From Rhodococcus sp. (in: high G+C Gram-positive bacteria) (GTDB lineage: Bacteria; Actinomycetota; Actinomycetes; Mycobacteriales; Mycobacteriaceae): a stretch of DNA of 45,341 nucleotides. The stretch is taken from positions 1-45,341 of the forward strand of contig SEEV01000011.1 in the NCBI GenBank assembly GCA_004211695.1. Direction: 5' to 3'. Positions 26,743 through 35,431 of this stretch are shown one piece after another (the stretch's first letter is position 1; each line of letters begins with the position of its first letter). The translations under genes were made by a program, and so were the position numbers. The notes beneath the pieces are model-generated. The model worked only from the letters and a program-made list of their open reading frames with translations. It was not told the origin of the DNA and searched no databases.

Positions 26743-26843
26743 AACTGGGTTGGCGCGAGTCCGCCCACTCGCGCCTGCATCCTGGACCCGAGACAGGCGA
26801 CCGCCGTCGGTGAATCACCGCGCACCTCCTGAGGAGATTGAAT

Positions 26844-27524
26844 ATGGCTCGTCCAAAGACGCCACTCATCGACCGTGGAGTTGTGTTGGATACCGCGCTG
26901 AAATTGATCGATGAGTCGGGTGTAGATGCGCTCAGCATCCGCCGTCTGGCCGACGAACTGGGAGTCAACGGCGCGTCTCTTTACCACCACTTCACGAACA
27001 AAGACGCCATCCTGGTAGAGGCGACGGAGCGCGCTCTCAAGCGCACACCGATGATCATCCTCGATGTGCCTGATCAGGACTGGCGCTCAATGCTGCTGTC
27101 GGGTGCGACGCAACTGCTCGACCTCCTTCAGTCGCATCCGGGTTTGGTGCCCATCATCATCAAGCGGCGGTCGATGGGAATGGCCAACCGATCGCTCGAG
27201 GTAGTCGCCGGGCGCCTACAAGATGCGGGCGTCCCACTCGAAGCAATCTTTCCCATGTTCGAGGCCGTCGAGCGTTTCGTTCTCGGGTGGGCCACCCGCG
27301 ATATCGCCGGCGAGGCCGTAGACGGCTCGCCAGATCAGCGTCCGACACCCAACCTGGACCTAGCACTTGCGGCCAACTCCTTCACTAGTCGCCAACTCTT
27401 CGAGACCTCGATTCTCGGCATCCTGAACTCGATCAGCCAGACGGCCCAGAGCCGCGCCGACATCATCGTTGAGGGGATCCGATCCCCTTCAAAGCCATCG
27501 CGACGGAGGGTATCCACGAAGTAG
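26844..27524 (+). CDS. TetR-family transcriptional regulator
   Basis: A 226-residue repressor-type regulator. The start ATG 26844 has GAGGAG at 26831-26836; TTG 26838 would add two residues. The N-terminal helix-turn-helix is clear: LSIRRLADELGVNGASLYHHFTNKDAIL at about residues 33-60. The remainder is the helical ligand-binding domain, here with a basic C-terminal tail (SPSKPSRRR). It is the only complete TetR regulator in the window and lies mid-cluster, so it is the first candidate to bind the shared 21-bp palindrome, whose length suits TetR dimers. No direct evidence links them. Confidence 0.94.
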   Translation: MARPKTPLIDRGVVLDTALKLIDESGVDALSIRRLADELGVNGASLYHHFTNKDAILVEATERALKRTPMIILDVPDQDWRSMLLSGATQLLDLLQSHPGLVPIIIKRRSMGMANRSLEVVAGRLQDAGVPLEAIFPMFEAVERFVLGWATRDIAGEAVDGSPDQRPTPNLDLALAANSFTSRQLFETSILGILNSISQTAQSRADIIVEGIRSPSKPSRRRVSTK

Positions 27525-27889
27525 GGCTGGCGCTGTGTTGGGCTTTGGGGTGCGCGTCCAGCTACTCGCCCCGCCGCCGGATCACCAGCCTCCGTTCAGG
27601 TTCCCGATCTGGTCCGCACCGCACCCTCCCGCAACTCCGCGGAAACCATCCTAGTTCCCAACTCGATCTCCATGATTGAACCTGACCGGAAAATGCTGAA
27701 GGTGAGTGGCAGGCGATAGCATCCGGCGTAGCTTGCGGAGCCGGATCAGGTACGACCGGCTCATCGGCGCGGTCATTGGTCAGGCCCAGTCGGGCTCCGC
27801 GTCTTCGCGACGATGCTCGCCGTCGTCGGTGCGCCGGTGTTCAGTCGAAATTGCCGTCCAGGTCGGCGACGTAGGCGTCGAGCGACAGT
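27525..27889. other. No gene supported after TetR gene
   Basis: Open frames here look like noise. The stretch leads into the IS110 relic and may be part of the same dead element. Confidence 0.4.
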
Positions 27890-28090
27890 CGAATAGTTCG
27901 TCGTGCATGGCGCTGCGGGCATCGCCCGGTGCCCGCGCATACTACGGACAAGCACGCGCCCGCAGCCTCGCTCTCACCCCGCGCTGCGCCAGCTCGTCGG
28001 CATCCTGTACGGCCGCCTCAAACCCGGACCGCGTACGACGAAGCCAGTGCCTGGGCACATCAAGGCCTGGATAACGTCTCGGCCGATTGA
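27890..28090 (+). pseudogene. Second IS110-family transposase relic
   Basis: Fragments ALRASPGARAYYGQARA, then HPALRQLVGILYGRLKPG, then TAYDEASAWAHQ are the C-terminal end of an IS110/IS116 transposase. They are spread over three frames, with the stop at 28088-28090. No N-terminal domain is seen. Nothing is recognised in 28091-28462. Confidence 0.7.
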
Positions 28091-28462
28091 CATCCAAACT
28101 GCTGGGATGTCTAGTTCGGAAGTCTCGGGGAGAAGCGGGGAGACAGGTGTCAGGGTCAGAAAACTCTGCCGCGCAAAGATCTGTGTGCTGGCTCCTACTC
28201 CAGATACTTCCTGCTTGCAGCTCGCCGTGACCAGCGCTGGTTCGACTGTGCGGGCTACGGTGCCGGCGGCGTTTCGTCCGGTCATCGCCCAGGGAGGGCT
28301 TGGGGCGTTGAACACCACCGGAGAATATGCGTTCGCGGTCGTACGGCGATGACCGTACCGGATCGAATGGCAGCCTCCTAGCTGCAGGGGTCTCGCACCT
28401 ATTGCCATCCCCGTCGGGTTGGTAGACGTCGGCGCACCGGATAGCACCCCCAGGTCTGTGAA

Positions 28463-28492
28463 AGTGCCGCCCGGCTGTAGCCGGGCGGCACT
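28463..28492 (-). terminator. Hairpin terminator after MFS transporter
   Basis: Perfect 14-bp GC-rich arms (28463-28476, 28479-28492), 48 bp past the minus-strand MFS stop. Confidence 0.8.
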
Positions 28493-28495
28493 ACG

Positions 28496-28526
28496 TGATC
28501 AATGACACAACGAAGTTCATTGATCA
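28496..28526. repeat. 9-bp inverted repeat between MFS gene and terminator
   Basis: TGATCAATG (28496-28504) and CATTGATCA (28518-28526) are perfect complements 13 bases apart. The spacer carries ACACAACGAAG, also found beside the 30091 hairpin. It could be a second, weaker terminator stem. Confidence 0.5.
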
Positions 28527-28539
28527 TGGCATGTCGGTC

Positions 28540-29922
28540 TCAGGAGATAGCGAATTCGTCACTGCCGTGAGCGTGACCCGATTGACTCTCCACTACGGCG
28601 TCCATAGGGGCAACCTCATTGCGCACGTGCCGCCACAGGGCGAAGGCGGCGACCGCGCCGATCAGCATCGGCATTGCGGACCAGTAGTACAAGGTCTGGG
28701 GTGGAACGAAGTCGAGGGCGTACCCGACGGCGAGTGGAGCCGAGATGGAGAAGAGGCGTCCGATGCCCTGCATCCATCCGATTGCCGTTGACCGGGCTCG
28801 CACCGGGTACAGCGGCGGCACGACCGCGCCGGACGCCGTGAGCGCGATATAGGTGAACAGGCCCACCGCGACGGTCAACGCGATCACGATCGACGGGTGG
28901 GCGAGAAATGCGGCGAACGCGGTAATCGAAATGGCAGCCGCGAGTAGAGCAATCCACAGCAGCTTTTGTGCCGAAGTGGTCAGGGCCCCCACACCGAAGA
29001 CTAGCCCTCCTACCAGCCCTCCGAGGCTGAGAATCAAGCCAGCCGTCGTGCCGAGATCGACGCTGCCACTAGAGATCTTCACCAGTTCCGGAGTCCATGT
29101 ATTAGCGAAATAGAAGGAGGACACCAGGCATGAGTACATGACCCACGTCAAAAGTGTCCGGTAGTACATCCCATCCTCGAACAAGCCCCGGATTGAACCG
29201 GTCGATGCGGCCTGCGGGGGCAACACAGGCCGTACCGATGCATCGATGGCCGGATTGCGGAGCTTGACGGTAATGGCGGCGATTTCGGCCCGGGCGTCGG
29301 CTGTGTCGCGTGTGACGAGGAAGTCGATGGACTCGGGGATTAGCTTCGCTGTGACAACGAAGGCAAAGGCAGTAGCGACTGCGCCGAAAGCGAAGATTGC
29401 CTGCCAAGCCCCCGCGAAGGCGCTAACGAGCATGGTGCCGACGAAACCGCCCACCAGGGCGCCGAGAGGGAAGCCGACCGAGTACACGCCTACCATCGCG
29501 TTTCTGCGCTTTTCAGACGAGTATTCCTGTACCAGCACAATAAGGCTGGCGGCCATTCCGCCGATTCCGAGGCCGGTGACGAAGCGCGCCGCGGTGAGCG
29601 CCTCTACATTGGGCGCAATCGAGGACGTCGCCATCCCTACGAAGTTGATGATCAGACACCACAGCACGAGCTTTCGGCGCCCGTATCTATCGCCGAGCGG
29701 AGCGAGCACGAGCGATCCTAAGGCCATGCCGGCGAGTCCGGCACTGAGGAGATAACCCTTCTCCGCGTTGCTGTCGAAGAATCCCTCGGGAAGGTGAGGT
29801 AGCACAAAGCCCATAACGAATACGTCGAATCCGTCGATCATGATGACTAACAGACACGCTGCCACGGCAAGATATTGAAATCGGCTCATCGGCGATTTCT
29901 TGACCGCAGTCAATACGTCCAT
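28540..29922 (-). CDS. MFS transporter, aromatic acid:H+ symporter type
   Basis: A 460-residue, 12-helix major-facilitator protein. It has the AAHS signatures DGFDVFVMGFVLP in helix 1, LGDRYGRRKLVL in loop 2-3 and RFVTGLGIGGMAASLIVLVQEY in helix 4. This family imports benzoate-like and hydroxylated aromatic or alicyclic acids with protons. The ATG 29922 lacks a strong ribosome site; the internal ATG 12 codons on (MSRFQYL) is an alternative. It is flanked by terminators on both sides, so it is transcribed alone, presumably from 29923-30090, where I see only a weak half-site (TCAATCAC) of the shared operator. Confidence 0.93.
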   Translation of the reverse strand: MDVLTAVKKSPMSRFQYLAVAACLLVIMIDGFDVFVMGFVLPHLPEGFFDSNAEKGYLLSAGLAGMALGSLVLAPLGDRYGRRKLVLWCLIINFVGMATSSIAPNVEALTAARFVTGLGIGGMAASLIVLVQEYSSEKRRNAMVGVYSVGFPLGALVGGFVGTMLVSAFAGAWQAIFAFGAVATAFAFVVTAKLIPESIDFLVTRDTADARAEIAAITVKLRNPAIDASVRPVLPPQAASTGSIRGLFEDGMYYRTLLTWVMYSCLVSSFYFANTWTPELVKISSGSVDLGTTAGLILSLGGLVGGLVFGVGALTTSAQKLLWIALLAAAISITAFAAFLAHPSIVIALTVAVGLFTYIALTASGAVVPPLYPVRARSTAIGWMQGIGRLFSISAPLAVGYALDFVPPQTLYYWSAMPMLIGAVAAFALWRHVRNEVAPMDAVVESQSGHAHGSDEFAIS

Positions 29923-30090
29923 AGTGGGGTCTCATTTCTGACAGGCAATATGGGACTAGGTATTTCAATCACGCCGACACCTAACCGGCCCCGGACCCGG
30001 CTTAGCAGTATGGACGGTAGGGGACCGTGCCGACACGTGCACGTCCGAGTCGAATCGCGGGTTCGGGTGGAGAGTGACACAACGAAGACC

Positions 30091-30135
30091 GCGCGAACCG
30101 GTTCGTCCTGCCTGACAGGAAGAACCGGTTCGCGC
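30091..30135 (-). terminator. Long hairpin terminator after P450-ferredoxin unit
   Basis: Perfect 14-bp outer arms (30091-30104 and 30122-30135) and an inner TCCTG/CAGGA stem. It lies 170 bp past the ferredoxin stop on the minus strand. Confidence 0.75.
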
Positions 30136-30303
30136 ACGTGTGTCGGAGGTCAGGTCAGCGATCGAGGCGCCTCGGGGTGTTTGCTTCGAATCGGAATCGT
30201 CACGATGCAGTCGACAGAGTCCCGCAGCATGGGGCCACCGATATAGTCAGCGTCGTAACCTCTGGAAATGGTCCTCAGGGTCGACGTCTTGGGTGACGGA
30301 GAC

Positions 30304-30495
30304 TTACTCCTCGATCGAAATGGCACGTTCAGGGCAGGTCTCGACCCCGAGTTTGGCAAGTTCCGCATCCGCCGCGGCAACCTCAGCCACATCAATAGTG
30401 ACGAACCCTTCGTCGTCGATCGGGTACACGGCAGGTGCCACCGCGTTACACATTGCATGCCCCTGGCACCTGCTCTTGTCGACACGAACTTTCAT
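30304..30495 (-). CDS. 3Fe-4S ferredoxin for cytochrome P450
   Basis: A 63-residue acidic ferredoxin. The cluster ligands are CQGHAMC (the C-x2-H-x2-C form that holds a 3Fe-4S cluster) and the later ETCPERAI cysteine. This is the typical actinobacterial P450 electron carrier (SoyB/RHA1 type). GGAAAGAAG lies upstream of the ATG. It starts 25 bp after the P450 stop on the same strand, so the two are co-transcribed and it is the obvious direct electron donor. Confidence 0.96.
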   Translation of the reverse strand: MKVRVDKSRCQGHAMCNAVAPAVYPIDDEGFVTIDVAEVAAADAELAKLGVETCPERAISIEE

Positions 30496-30520
30496 TATTC
30501 GGCTTCTTTCCTATCCGGAC

Positions 30521-31741
30521 CTACTTGGCGAGCGTCAAACGCAGCTTGTCGATTCCGGTTTGTGCTCCGCCGCCGTGCTCGGTGATTGCGTCAGGCTCCT
30601 CCAGCGAGTACTGCGGAAACCGCTTATGCCATTCCTCGAGGGCCACCTTCAGCTCGAGGCGGGCGAGGTGGGACCCCACACAGCGATGGGCGCCGGCGCC
30701 GAAGGTCAGGTGGCGAATTACATCCCGGTCGAAATCTACGACGTCAGGATTGTCGAAGACATTGGGATCCCGGCCGGCGGCGGACGTCGGCAGCAGGATC
30801 ATCTGTCCGGCCTTGACCTGTATGCCGGCGAACTCGGTATCGGCGACGACCTTGCGTGCGGTGGCAACGTTCGGGAATGCCCGCAGCATCTCTTCGATGG
30901 CGTGCGGGATGATCTCGGGGTCGTCGATTATTCTCGACCGGTTCTCAGGATGGCTTGCGAGGTGATGGAAGATGGCCGCGAGTTGTGCCGCTACGGTGTC
31001 GAGACCAGCGATGAATAGGAACATGCACAGGTTCTGGAGATCCTCGTCCTTGGCGGGTTCGCCGTCAATCGCCCATTCCAATGCAGCCGAAATGAGGTCG
31101 TTGCTTCGTAGCGACGGGTCCGCGCGGCGGGAGGCGATCACCTCACCGAAGTAGGTGGCCACCTCGACCATCGCCTGCCGAGCGCGGCTTCGGTCGGGAT
31201 CGTTCTCGGTCGTGGCGTGCATGATCGTGTTCTCCCAGACCATGAACTGGTCGAACTTTTCCTCGGGCAGCCCGAGGATCTCCATAAAGACGTAGTTGGG
31301 GAAGGGGACGGCGAACTCCTCGGTGAAGTCGACCGTGTCCTTTCCCTCGATCGCGTCGATCAGGGCGATGCACCTGGCACGGATTCCCTCTTCGTACTCA
31401 CGCACTCGCGCAGGGGTGAAGAAGGGTGCGAGGTTCTTTCGCCACGCCGAGTGAATCGGCGGATCCAGCTGTACGGGGATCATGAGGTACTCGGGATCCG
31501 GCTCGATAGCGATGACCGAATGGCTGCTGAACCGCTGCGGGTCCTGAAAGGCTTCGGTGAGCGATTCTGTGTTGGTAGCGATCAGGAAACCGGGCAGGCC
31601 GTGGTGCGATTCCGCCTCGACCACCGGGCCCAGCTTCGCCAGTTCGGTCATGCGTTCGAATCCGGAGTTGACGGGGCAACCACCCTGCAGATAATCGAAC
31701 TCGACTACAGGGCACTTGGCTTGGGTGTTCTCGACGGACAT
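30521..31741 (-). CDS. Cytochrome P450 monooxygenase
   Basis: A 406-residue soluble class I P450. The start is ATG 31741 (MSVENTQAKCPVVEFDY), with AGAGGAG 8 bases upstream; a longer reading would add 27 basic residues. Motifs: I-helix FIAGLDTVA with the oxygen-activating Asp-Thr pair, ExxR in IEEMLRAF, and heme-binding FGAGAHRCVGSHLARLE. The CPV...FDY...GGCPV start is typical of bacterial P450s acting on terpenes and small cyclic compounds. It probably performs the first hydroxylation in this cluster. The leader contains a 14-bp tandem duplication and an upstream regulon operator. Confidence 0.96.
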   Translation of the reverse strand: MSVENTQAKCPVVEFDYLQGGCPVNSGFERMTELAKLGPVVEAESHHGLPGFLIATNTESLTEAFQDPQRFSSHSVIAIEPDPEYLMIPVQLDPPIHSAWRKNLAPFFTPARVREYEEGIRARCIALIDAIEGKDTVDFTEEFAVPFPNYVFMEILGLPEEKFDQFMVWENTIMHATTENDPDRSRARQAMVEVATYFGEVIASRRADPSLRSNDLISAALEWAIDGEPAKDEDLQNLCMFLFIAGLDTVAAQLAAIFHHLASHPENRSRIIDDPEIIPHAIEEMLRAFPNVATARKVVADTEFAGIQVKAGQMILLPTSAAGRDPNVFDNPDVVDFDRDVIRHLTFGAGAHRCVGSHLARLELKVALEEWHKRFPQYSLEEPDAITEHGGGAQTGIDKLRLTLAK

Positions 31742-31773
31742 TGTCTGGACTCCTCTGGGTATGGCGGGAGGGC

Positions 31774-31801
31774 GAGGTGCTCTTGACGAGGTGCTCTTGA
31801 C
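31774..31801. repeat. 14-bp tandem duplication in P450 leader
   Basis: GAGGTGCTCTTGAC occurs twice without gap (31774-31787 and 31788-31801), 33 bp upstream of the P450 start codon on the minus strand. Confidence 0.8.
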
Positions 31802-31850
31802 ACTGCTGGATCGGATGTACATAACCGATTAGCGGTGGTGTGTAACGACC

Positions 31851-31871
31851 GAACCAATCACCGATAGATTA
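31851..31871. promoter_or_regulatory. 21-bp regulon operator, P450 unit
   Basis: Matches 13 of 16 defined positions of the shared palindrome. It is 110 bp upstream of the P450 start. Confidence 0.55.
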
Positions 31872-32335
31872 GAGTGATGCGCCTCACGTGTCAACGTGAG
31901 GCGGCGCGAGGCCGCCGAGCCCGTCGGAATTTACTAGGCAAGTTTTCGGTTGCTGACCTCAGTGTTTGCAGCATTGGTGAGGATCGTTCGGTGGGGGTTG
32001 CTCATCTGGTGTCTCACGGGGGCCGGCTGGGACGGTGGGGATTCGGCGCGGGAATTCGGCGGTCGTGCGATTGTGTTTCGTTGGTTCCAACGATTCGGGG
32101 TCCGCGAGCATTGCAGGTGGCTGCCCGGTTCGCCCCGACCGTTGTCGACGTCCCGGTGCATGGGCCGCATGTGCGCTGGGCAGGCCACTGGCCTGGGGCT
32201 ATCGTGGATTCTGGTTCGGCCCACTCGGCCGCTCTCGCGGCGTCGGAATGGTCGGACCGAAGGCCTGATTGATCGATCCTCGAGGTGGCGGTCAGTCCTC
32301 GCTCACCCTCATGCAGATTGACATGTGACGACAGT
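31872..32335. other. Divergent spacer, no supported gene
   Basis: The spacer between the P450 and aldehyde dehydrogenase units has overlapping open frames on both strands (about 96-132 codons). None has motifs or ribosome sites, so I call no gene. Confidence 0.4.
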
Positions 32336-32362
32336 CACCGTTAACCTAACAGTGTCGGCTTT
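32336..32362. promoter_or_regulatory. Operator pair upstream of aldehyde dehydrogenase
   Basis: 32342-32362 matches 12 of 16 positions of the shared palindrome. Overlapping it, CACCGTTA-ACC-TAACAGTG (32336-32354) is a 19-bp dyad with one mismatch. It lies 118-144 bp upstream of the gene. Confidence 0.55.
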
Positions 32363-32479
32363 AGGGTTCGGTGCCGACCTGTCGTCCCGACGAGCTGGCG
32401 GCCCGCTACGCCTGTTTCGTATCACTCTGTGCCGCAGTGGATCCTACTAGCCCATTGCTTGGCTCGGAAAGGAATCGAG

Positions 32480-33937
32480 TTGCACATCTATAAAGAACTG
32501 TTTATTGGGGGTCGGTGGACGGCTCCGTCAGGCAATGACACCATCGACGTGATCTCACCGCACAATCAGGAAATCATCGGTCAGGTACCGTCGGCGACCG
32601 AAGCCGACGTCGATGCTGCGGTATCCGCTGCGCGATCGAGTTTCGACGCTGGTGTGTGGAGCAGGAAGCCAGTCGGCGAACGGCTGGCGACATTGCTGCG
32701 ACTGCACGAGCTGTATGAACGCCGGGTCGACGAATTCGCGGAACTCCAGACGGGGGAGATGGGCGCGCCGATCACGTTCTCGAAAACCGTGACCAGTGTG
32801 TCTCCCCTCTTCACCCTCGGCACCTTCTTGGATGTTGCAAAAAACATGCAGTGGGAGGAACTGCGCCCGGGTGTGTCGGGCCTCGACATCATCGTGCGGC
32901 GTGAGCCGGTAGGTGTAGTCGCAGCAATCGTCCCGTGGAACGCGCAACAGTTCACGCTGATGACGAAGTTGGCGCCGGCGTTGATCGCCGGTTGCTCGAT
33001 CATCATCAAACCGGCACCAGAGACGCCACTCGATACGAATCTACTTGCCGATCTGATCCGCGAGGCGGGGGTGCCAGACGGTGTGGTCTCGGTGCTCCCG
33101 GCCGGCCGTGAGGTGGGCGAGTATCTGGTCTCCCACCCGGGTGTGGACAAGGTGTCGTTCACCGGCTCGACGGCGGCAGGCCGAAAAATCGCGTCCATTT
33201 GCGGTCAGCAGCTCAAGCGCTTCAGCCTCGAACTCGGCGGGAAGTCCGCTGCCATCATTCTGGATGACGCCGATCTCGAATCGACCGTCGCCGGATTGAA
33301 GTTCGCGTCGCTCGCCAACAACGGACAGATGTGCGTCGCGCAGACCCGAATCCTCGCGCCGCAGACACGGTACGCCGAGGTCGTCGACGCGATCGGTGAA
33401 ATGATGTCCTCGCTCGTGGTGGGTGACCCCTTCGACCCGGCCACCGAGGTAGGTCCGCTCGTCGCGCAACGCCAACAGGACCGCGTGAACGGGTACATCC
33501 GGCTTGGCCAGGAGGAGGGGGCCAGGCTCGTCATGGGAGGTACCGATACGATCGCTGGTCAGGAGCGGGGCTGGTACGTCCAGCCGACTCTGTTTGCGGA
33601 TGTCCGCAACAACATGCGGATCGCCCGGGAAGAGATCTTCGGCCCGGTCCTGTCGGTAATTCCGTATGGTGACGAAGAAGAAGCCGTCAACCTCGCAAAC
33701 GACAGTGAGTACGGACTGTCAGGATCCGTTTGGACCGCTGACAATGATCGAGGTGTCGACATCGGCCGACGCGTCCGGACCGGCACTTTCAGCGTCAACT
33801 CGGGAATGATGGATCTCAAGGCGCCGTTCGGCGGTTTCAAATCCTCAGGCATCGGACGCGAGTTGGGTATCGAAGGACTGCACTCGTACATCGAGTACAA
33901 GTCGATTACCCCCACGCCGGCGCCCTTAGACGAGTAG
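32480..33937 (+). CDS. NAD(P)-dependent aldehyde dehydrogenase
   Basis: A 485-residue enzyme oxidising an aldehyde to an acid. The start is TTG 32480, with AAAGGA just upstream and the product LHIYKELFIGGRW in the normal register; GTG 32429 would add 17 residues. Motifs: FTGSTAAGRKIA, ELGGKSAAIILDDADLE with the catalytic Glu, NNGQMCVAQTRI with the nucleophile Cys, and EIFGPVLSVIPY. It precedes an alcohol dehydrogenase, so the pair would convert the P450-made alcohol to a carboxylate for the CoA ligase. Confidence 0.96.
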   Translation: MHIYKELFIGGRWTAPSGNDTIDVISPHNQEIIGQVPSATEADVDAAVSAARSSFDAGVWSRKPVGERLATLLRLHELYERRVDEFAELQTGEMGAPITFSKTVTSVSPLFTLGTFLDVAKNMQWEELRPGVSGLDIIVRREPVGVVAAIVPWNAQQFTLMTKLAPALIAGCSIIIKPAPETPLDTNLLADLIREAGVPDGVVSVLPAGREVGEYLVSHPGVDKVSFTGSTAAGRKIASICGQQLKRFSLELGGKSAAIILDDADLESTVAGLKFASLANNGQMCVAQTRILAPQTRYAEVVDAIGEMMSSLVVGDPFDPATEVGPLVAQRQQDRVNGYIRLGQEEGARLVMGGTDTIAGQERGWYVQPTLFADVRNNMRIAREEIFGPVLSVIPYGDEEEAVNLANDSEYGLSGSVWTADNDRGVDIGRRVRTGTFSVNSGMMDLKAPFGGFKSSGIGRELGIEGLHSYIEYKSITPTPAPLDE

Positions 33938-34119
33938 GCGCTTCACCCATCGGACGTCCGACCAATGCAAGTCAGGCGCGCACCATCTGGGCCTCAGGGT
34001 CACCGAGACGATCGACGTTGTGGCAATGCGTTGGTATTTCTGGCCGGGTGCCCTACCCACGGAATCTGCAAGGCCACCAGTAAGTCCTCCAGCGAGGGCT
34101 TGAACGAAAGCGAGTCAAC

Positions 34120-35238
34120 ATGAAATCGAAGGCCGCCATCCTCCGGCAAGCACCCGGTAAGTGGCAGATCGAGGAACTCGAGCTGTCCGAGCCCGGTCCC
34201 ACCGATGTTCAGATTCGGATCGAGGCGGCAGGGCTCTGCCACTCGGATGACCACTTCACCACTGGTGACACCCCGGCCGAGCACTATCCCCTCATCGGTG
34301 GGCATGAAGGTGCCGGGGTTGTCACGGCAGTCGGCTCCGACGTCCGGTCAGTGGAGGTCGGCGATCACGTCGTCACGATCTTCATTCCCAGTTGTGGAAA
34401 GTGTCGTTGGTGCGCCGCCGGAATGGGCAACCTGTGCGATGAAGGTGCCCGCATCATGGCGCCCGGAGGTGGCAAGGACGCGTTCAATTTCCACACCAGC
34501 ACCGGTGAGAATGTCGGCCAGATGGCATTGCTGGGCACCTTCTCTCAGTGGACGGTCGTTCCCGAACAGAGCGTCATCAAGATCTCGAAGGACATTCCGT
34601 TCACTTCGGCGTGCCTCCTCGCGTGCGGTGTACCGACGGGCTGGGGCGCCGCAACGAGCGCGACCAACGTCAGCGCCGGCGACACCGTCATCGTGATGGG
34701 CGTGGGTGGCATCGGCATCAACTCGGTCCAGGGGGCTCGCCACGTCGGTGCGGCACACGTGCTGGCTGTAGACCCCGAGCCGCTCAAGCGCGATACCGCA
34801 CTCACCCTCGGCGCCACAGAGGCGTTCGAGAGCATCGAGGCGGCTGCTGAGCGTGCCCAACAGCTCACCAATGGTCAGGGCGCAGACTCCACCCTCGTTT
34901 CGGTCGGTGTACTGACGAGTGAAATGCTCGCTCCGGCTTTCGGGTCGATCCGAAAGGGCGGCACCCTGGTCCTGACCTCCCTCGGCCGGTACGACGAGGC
35001 AGGCATTCCGATCAACCTGATGGAACTGGCACTCTTCCAGAAGCGCATTCAGGGGTCGCTGTTCGGTGCACAGGCTCCGCGGGAGGTAGTACCGCGACTG
35101 GCCGCGTTGTACCAGACCGGGGCCCTCAAAATCGACGAACTGGTCACCCGCACCTACGGACTCGACCAGGTCAACGAGGCGTACGAAGATATGCACGGAG
35201 GCAAGGTGGTGCGCGCGGTCATCGACATGACTCACTAA
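34120..35238 (+). CDS. Zinc alcohol dehydrogenase, NDMA-dependent (nicotinoprotein) type
   Basis: A 372-residue medium-chain dehydrogenase. Catalytic zinc ligands are Cys in AGLCHSDDHF and His in GGHEGAG. Structural zinc cysteines are in CGKCRWCAAGMGNLC. The cofactor loop is VMGVGGIGINSVQGARHVGA. The overall sequence (MKSKAAILRQAPGKWQIEE..., EGARIMAPGGGKDAFNF) fits the mycothiol-era actinobacterial NDMA-dependent alcohol dehydrogenase group, which keeps NAD tightly bound. Likely substrates are hydroxylated terpenoid or benzylic alcohols. It lies 182 bp downstream of the aldehyde dehydrogenase. Confidence 0.93.
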   Translation: MKSKAAILRQAPGKWQIEELELSEPGPTDVQIRIEAAGLCHSDDHFTTGDTPAEHYPLIGGHEGAGVVTAVGSDVRSVEVGDHVVTIFIPSCGKCRWCAAGMGNLCDEGARIMAPGGGKDAFNFHTSTGENVGQMALLGTFSQWTVVPEQSVIKISKDIPFTSACLLACGVPTGWGAATSATNVSAGDTVIVMGVGGIGINSVQGARHVGAAHVLAVDPEPLKRDTALTLGATEAFESIEAAAERAQQLTNGQGADSTLVSVGVLTSEMLAPAFGSIRKGGTLVLTSLGRYDEAGIPINLMELALFQKRIQGSLFGAQAPREVVPRLAALYQTGALKIDELVTRTYGLDQVNEAYEDMHGGKVVRAVIDMTH

Positions 35239-35310
35239 CCCAAGCGAACACGCGGATCAGCCAACGGTTCCCAGGCTGCGCGAAGTCGCCAGGGCACCTC
35301 GATGCACCGC

Positions 35311-35369
35311 TGGGACTCGCAGAAAAGGATCGGGAGCGCCTTCCCGCGCAAAACTTTCTGCGAGTCCCA
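35311..35369 (+). terminator. Inverted repeat between alcohol dehydrogenase and FprB-like gene
   Basis: Perfect 15-bp arms (35311-35325 and 35355-35369) with a 29-base loop that has its own CGGGA/TCCCG stem. It is a terminator or attenuator; it ends 62 bp before the FprB-like start. Confidence 0.55.
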
Positions 35370-35431
35370 TGAACTCCCCTCATCGGGTGCGCCGCGCGCG
35401 TGTGTCCCGAGAACAGATAAGGCCTGTAACC

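Noticed and set aside
30140..31018. A 292-codon plus-strand open frame over the ferredoxin and P450 region.
   Set aside because: It is antisense to two clear genes, and its composition is that of a mirror of P450 codons.
34348..35235. A 295-codon open frame on the minus strand.
   Set aside because: It is a shadow of the alcohol dehydrogenase, with no motif and no ribosome site.
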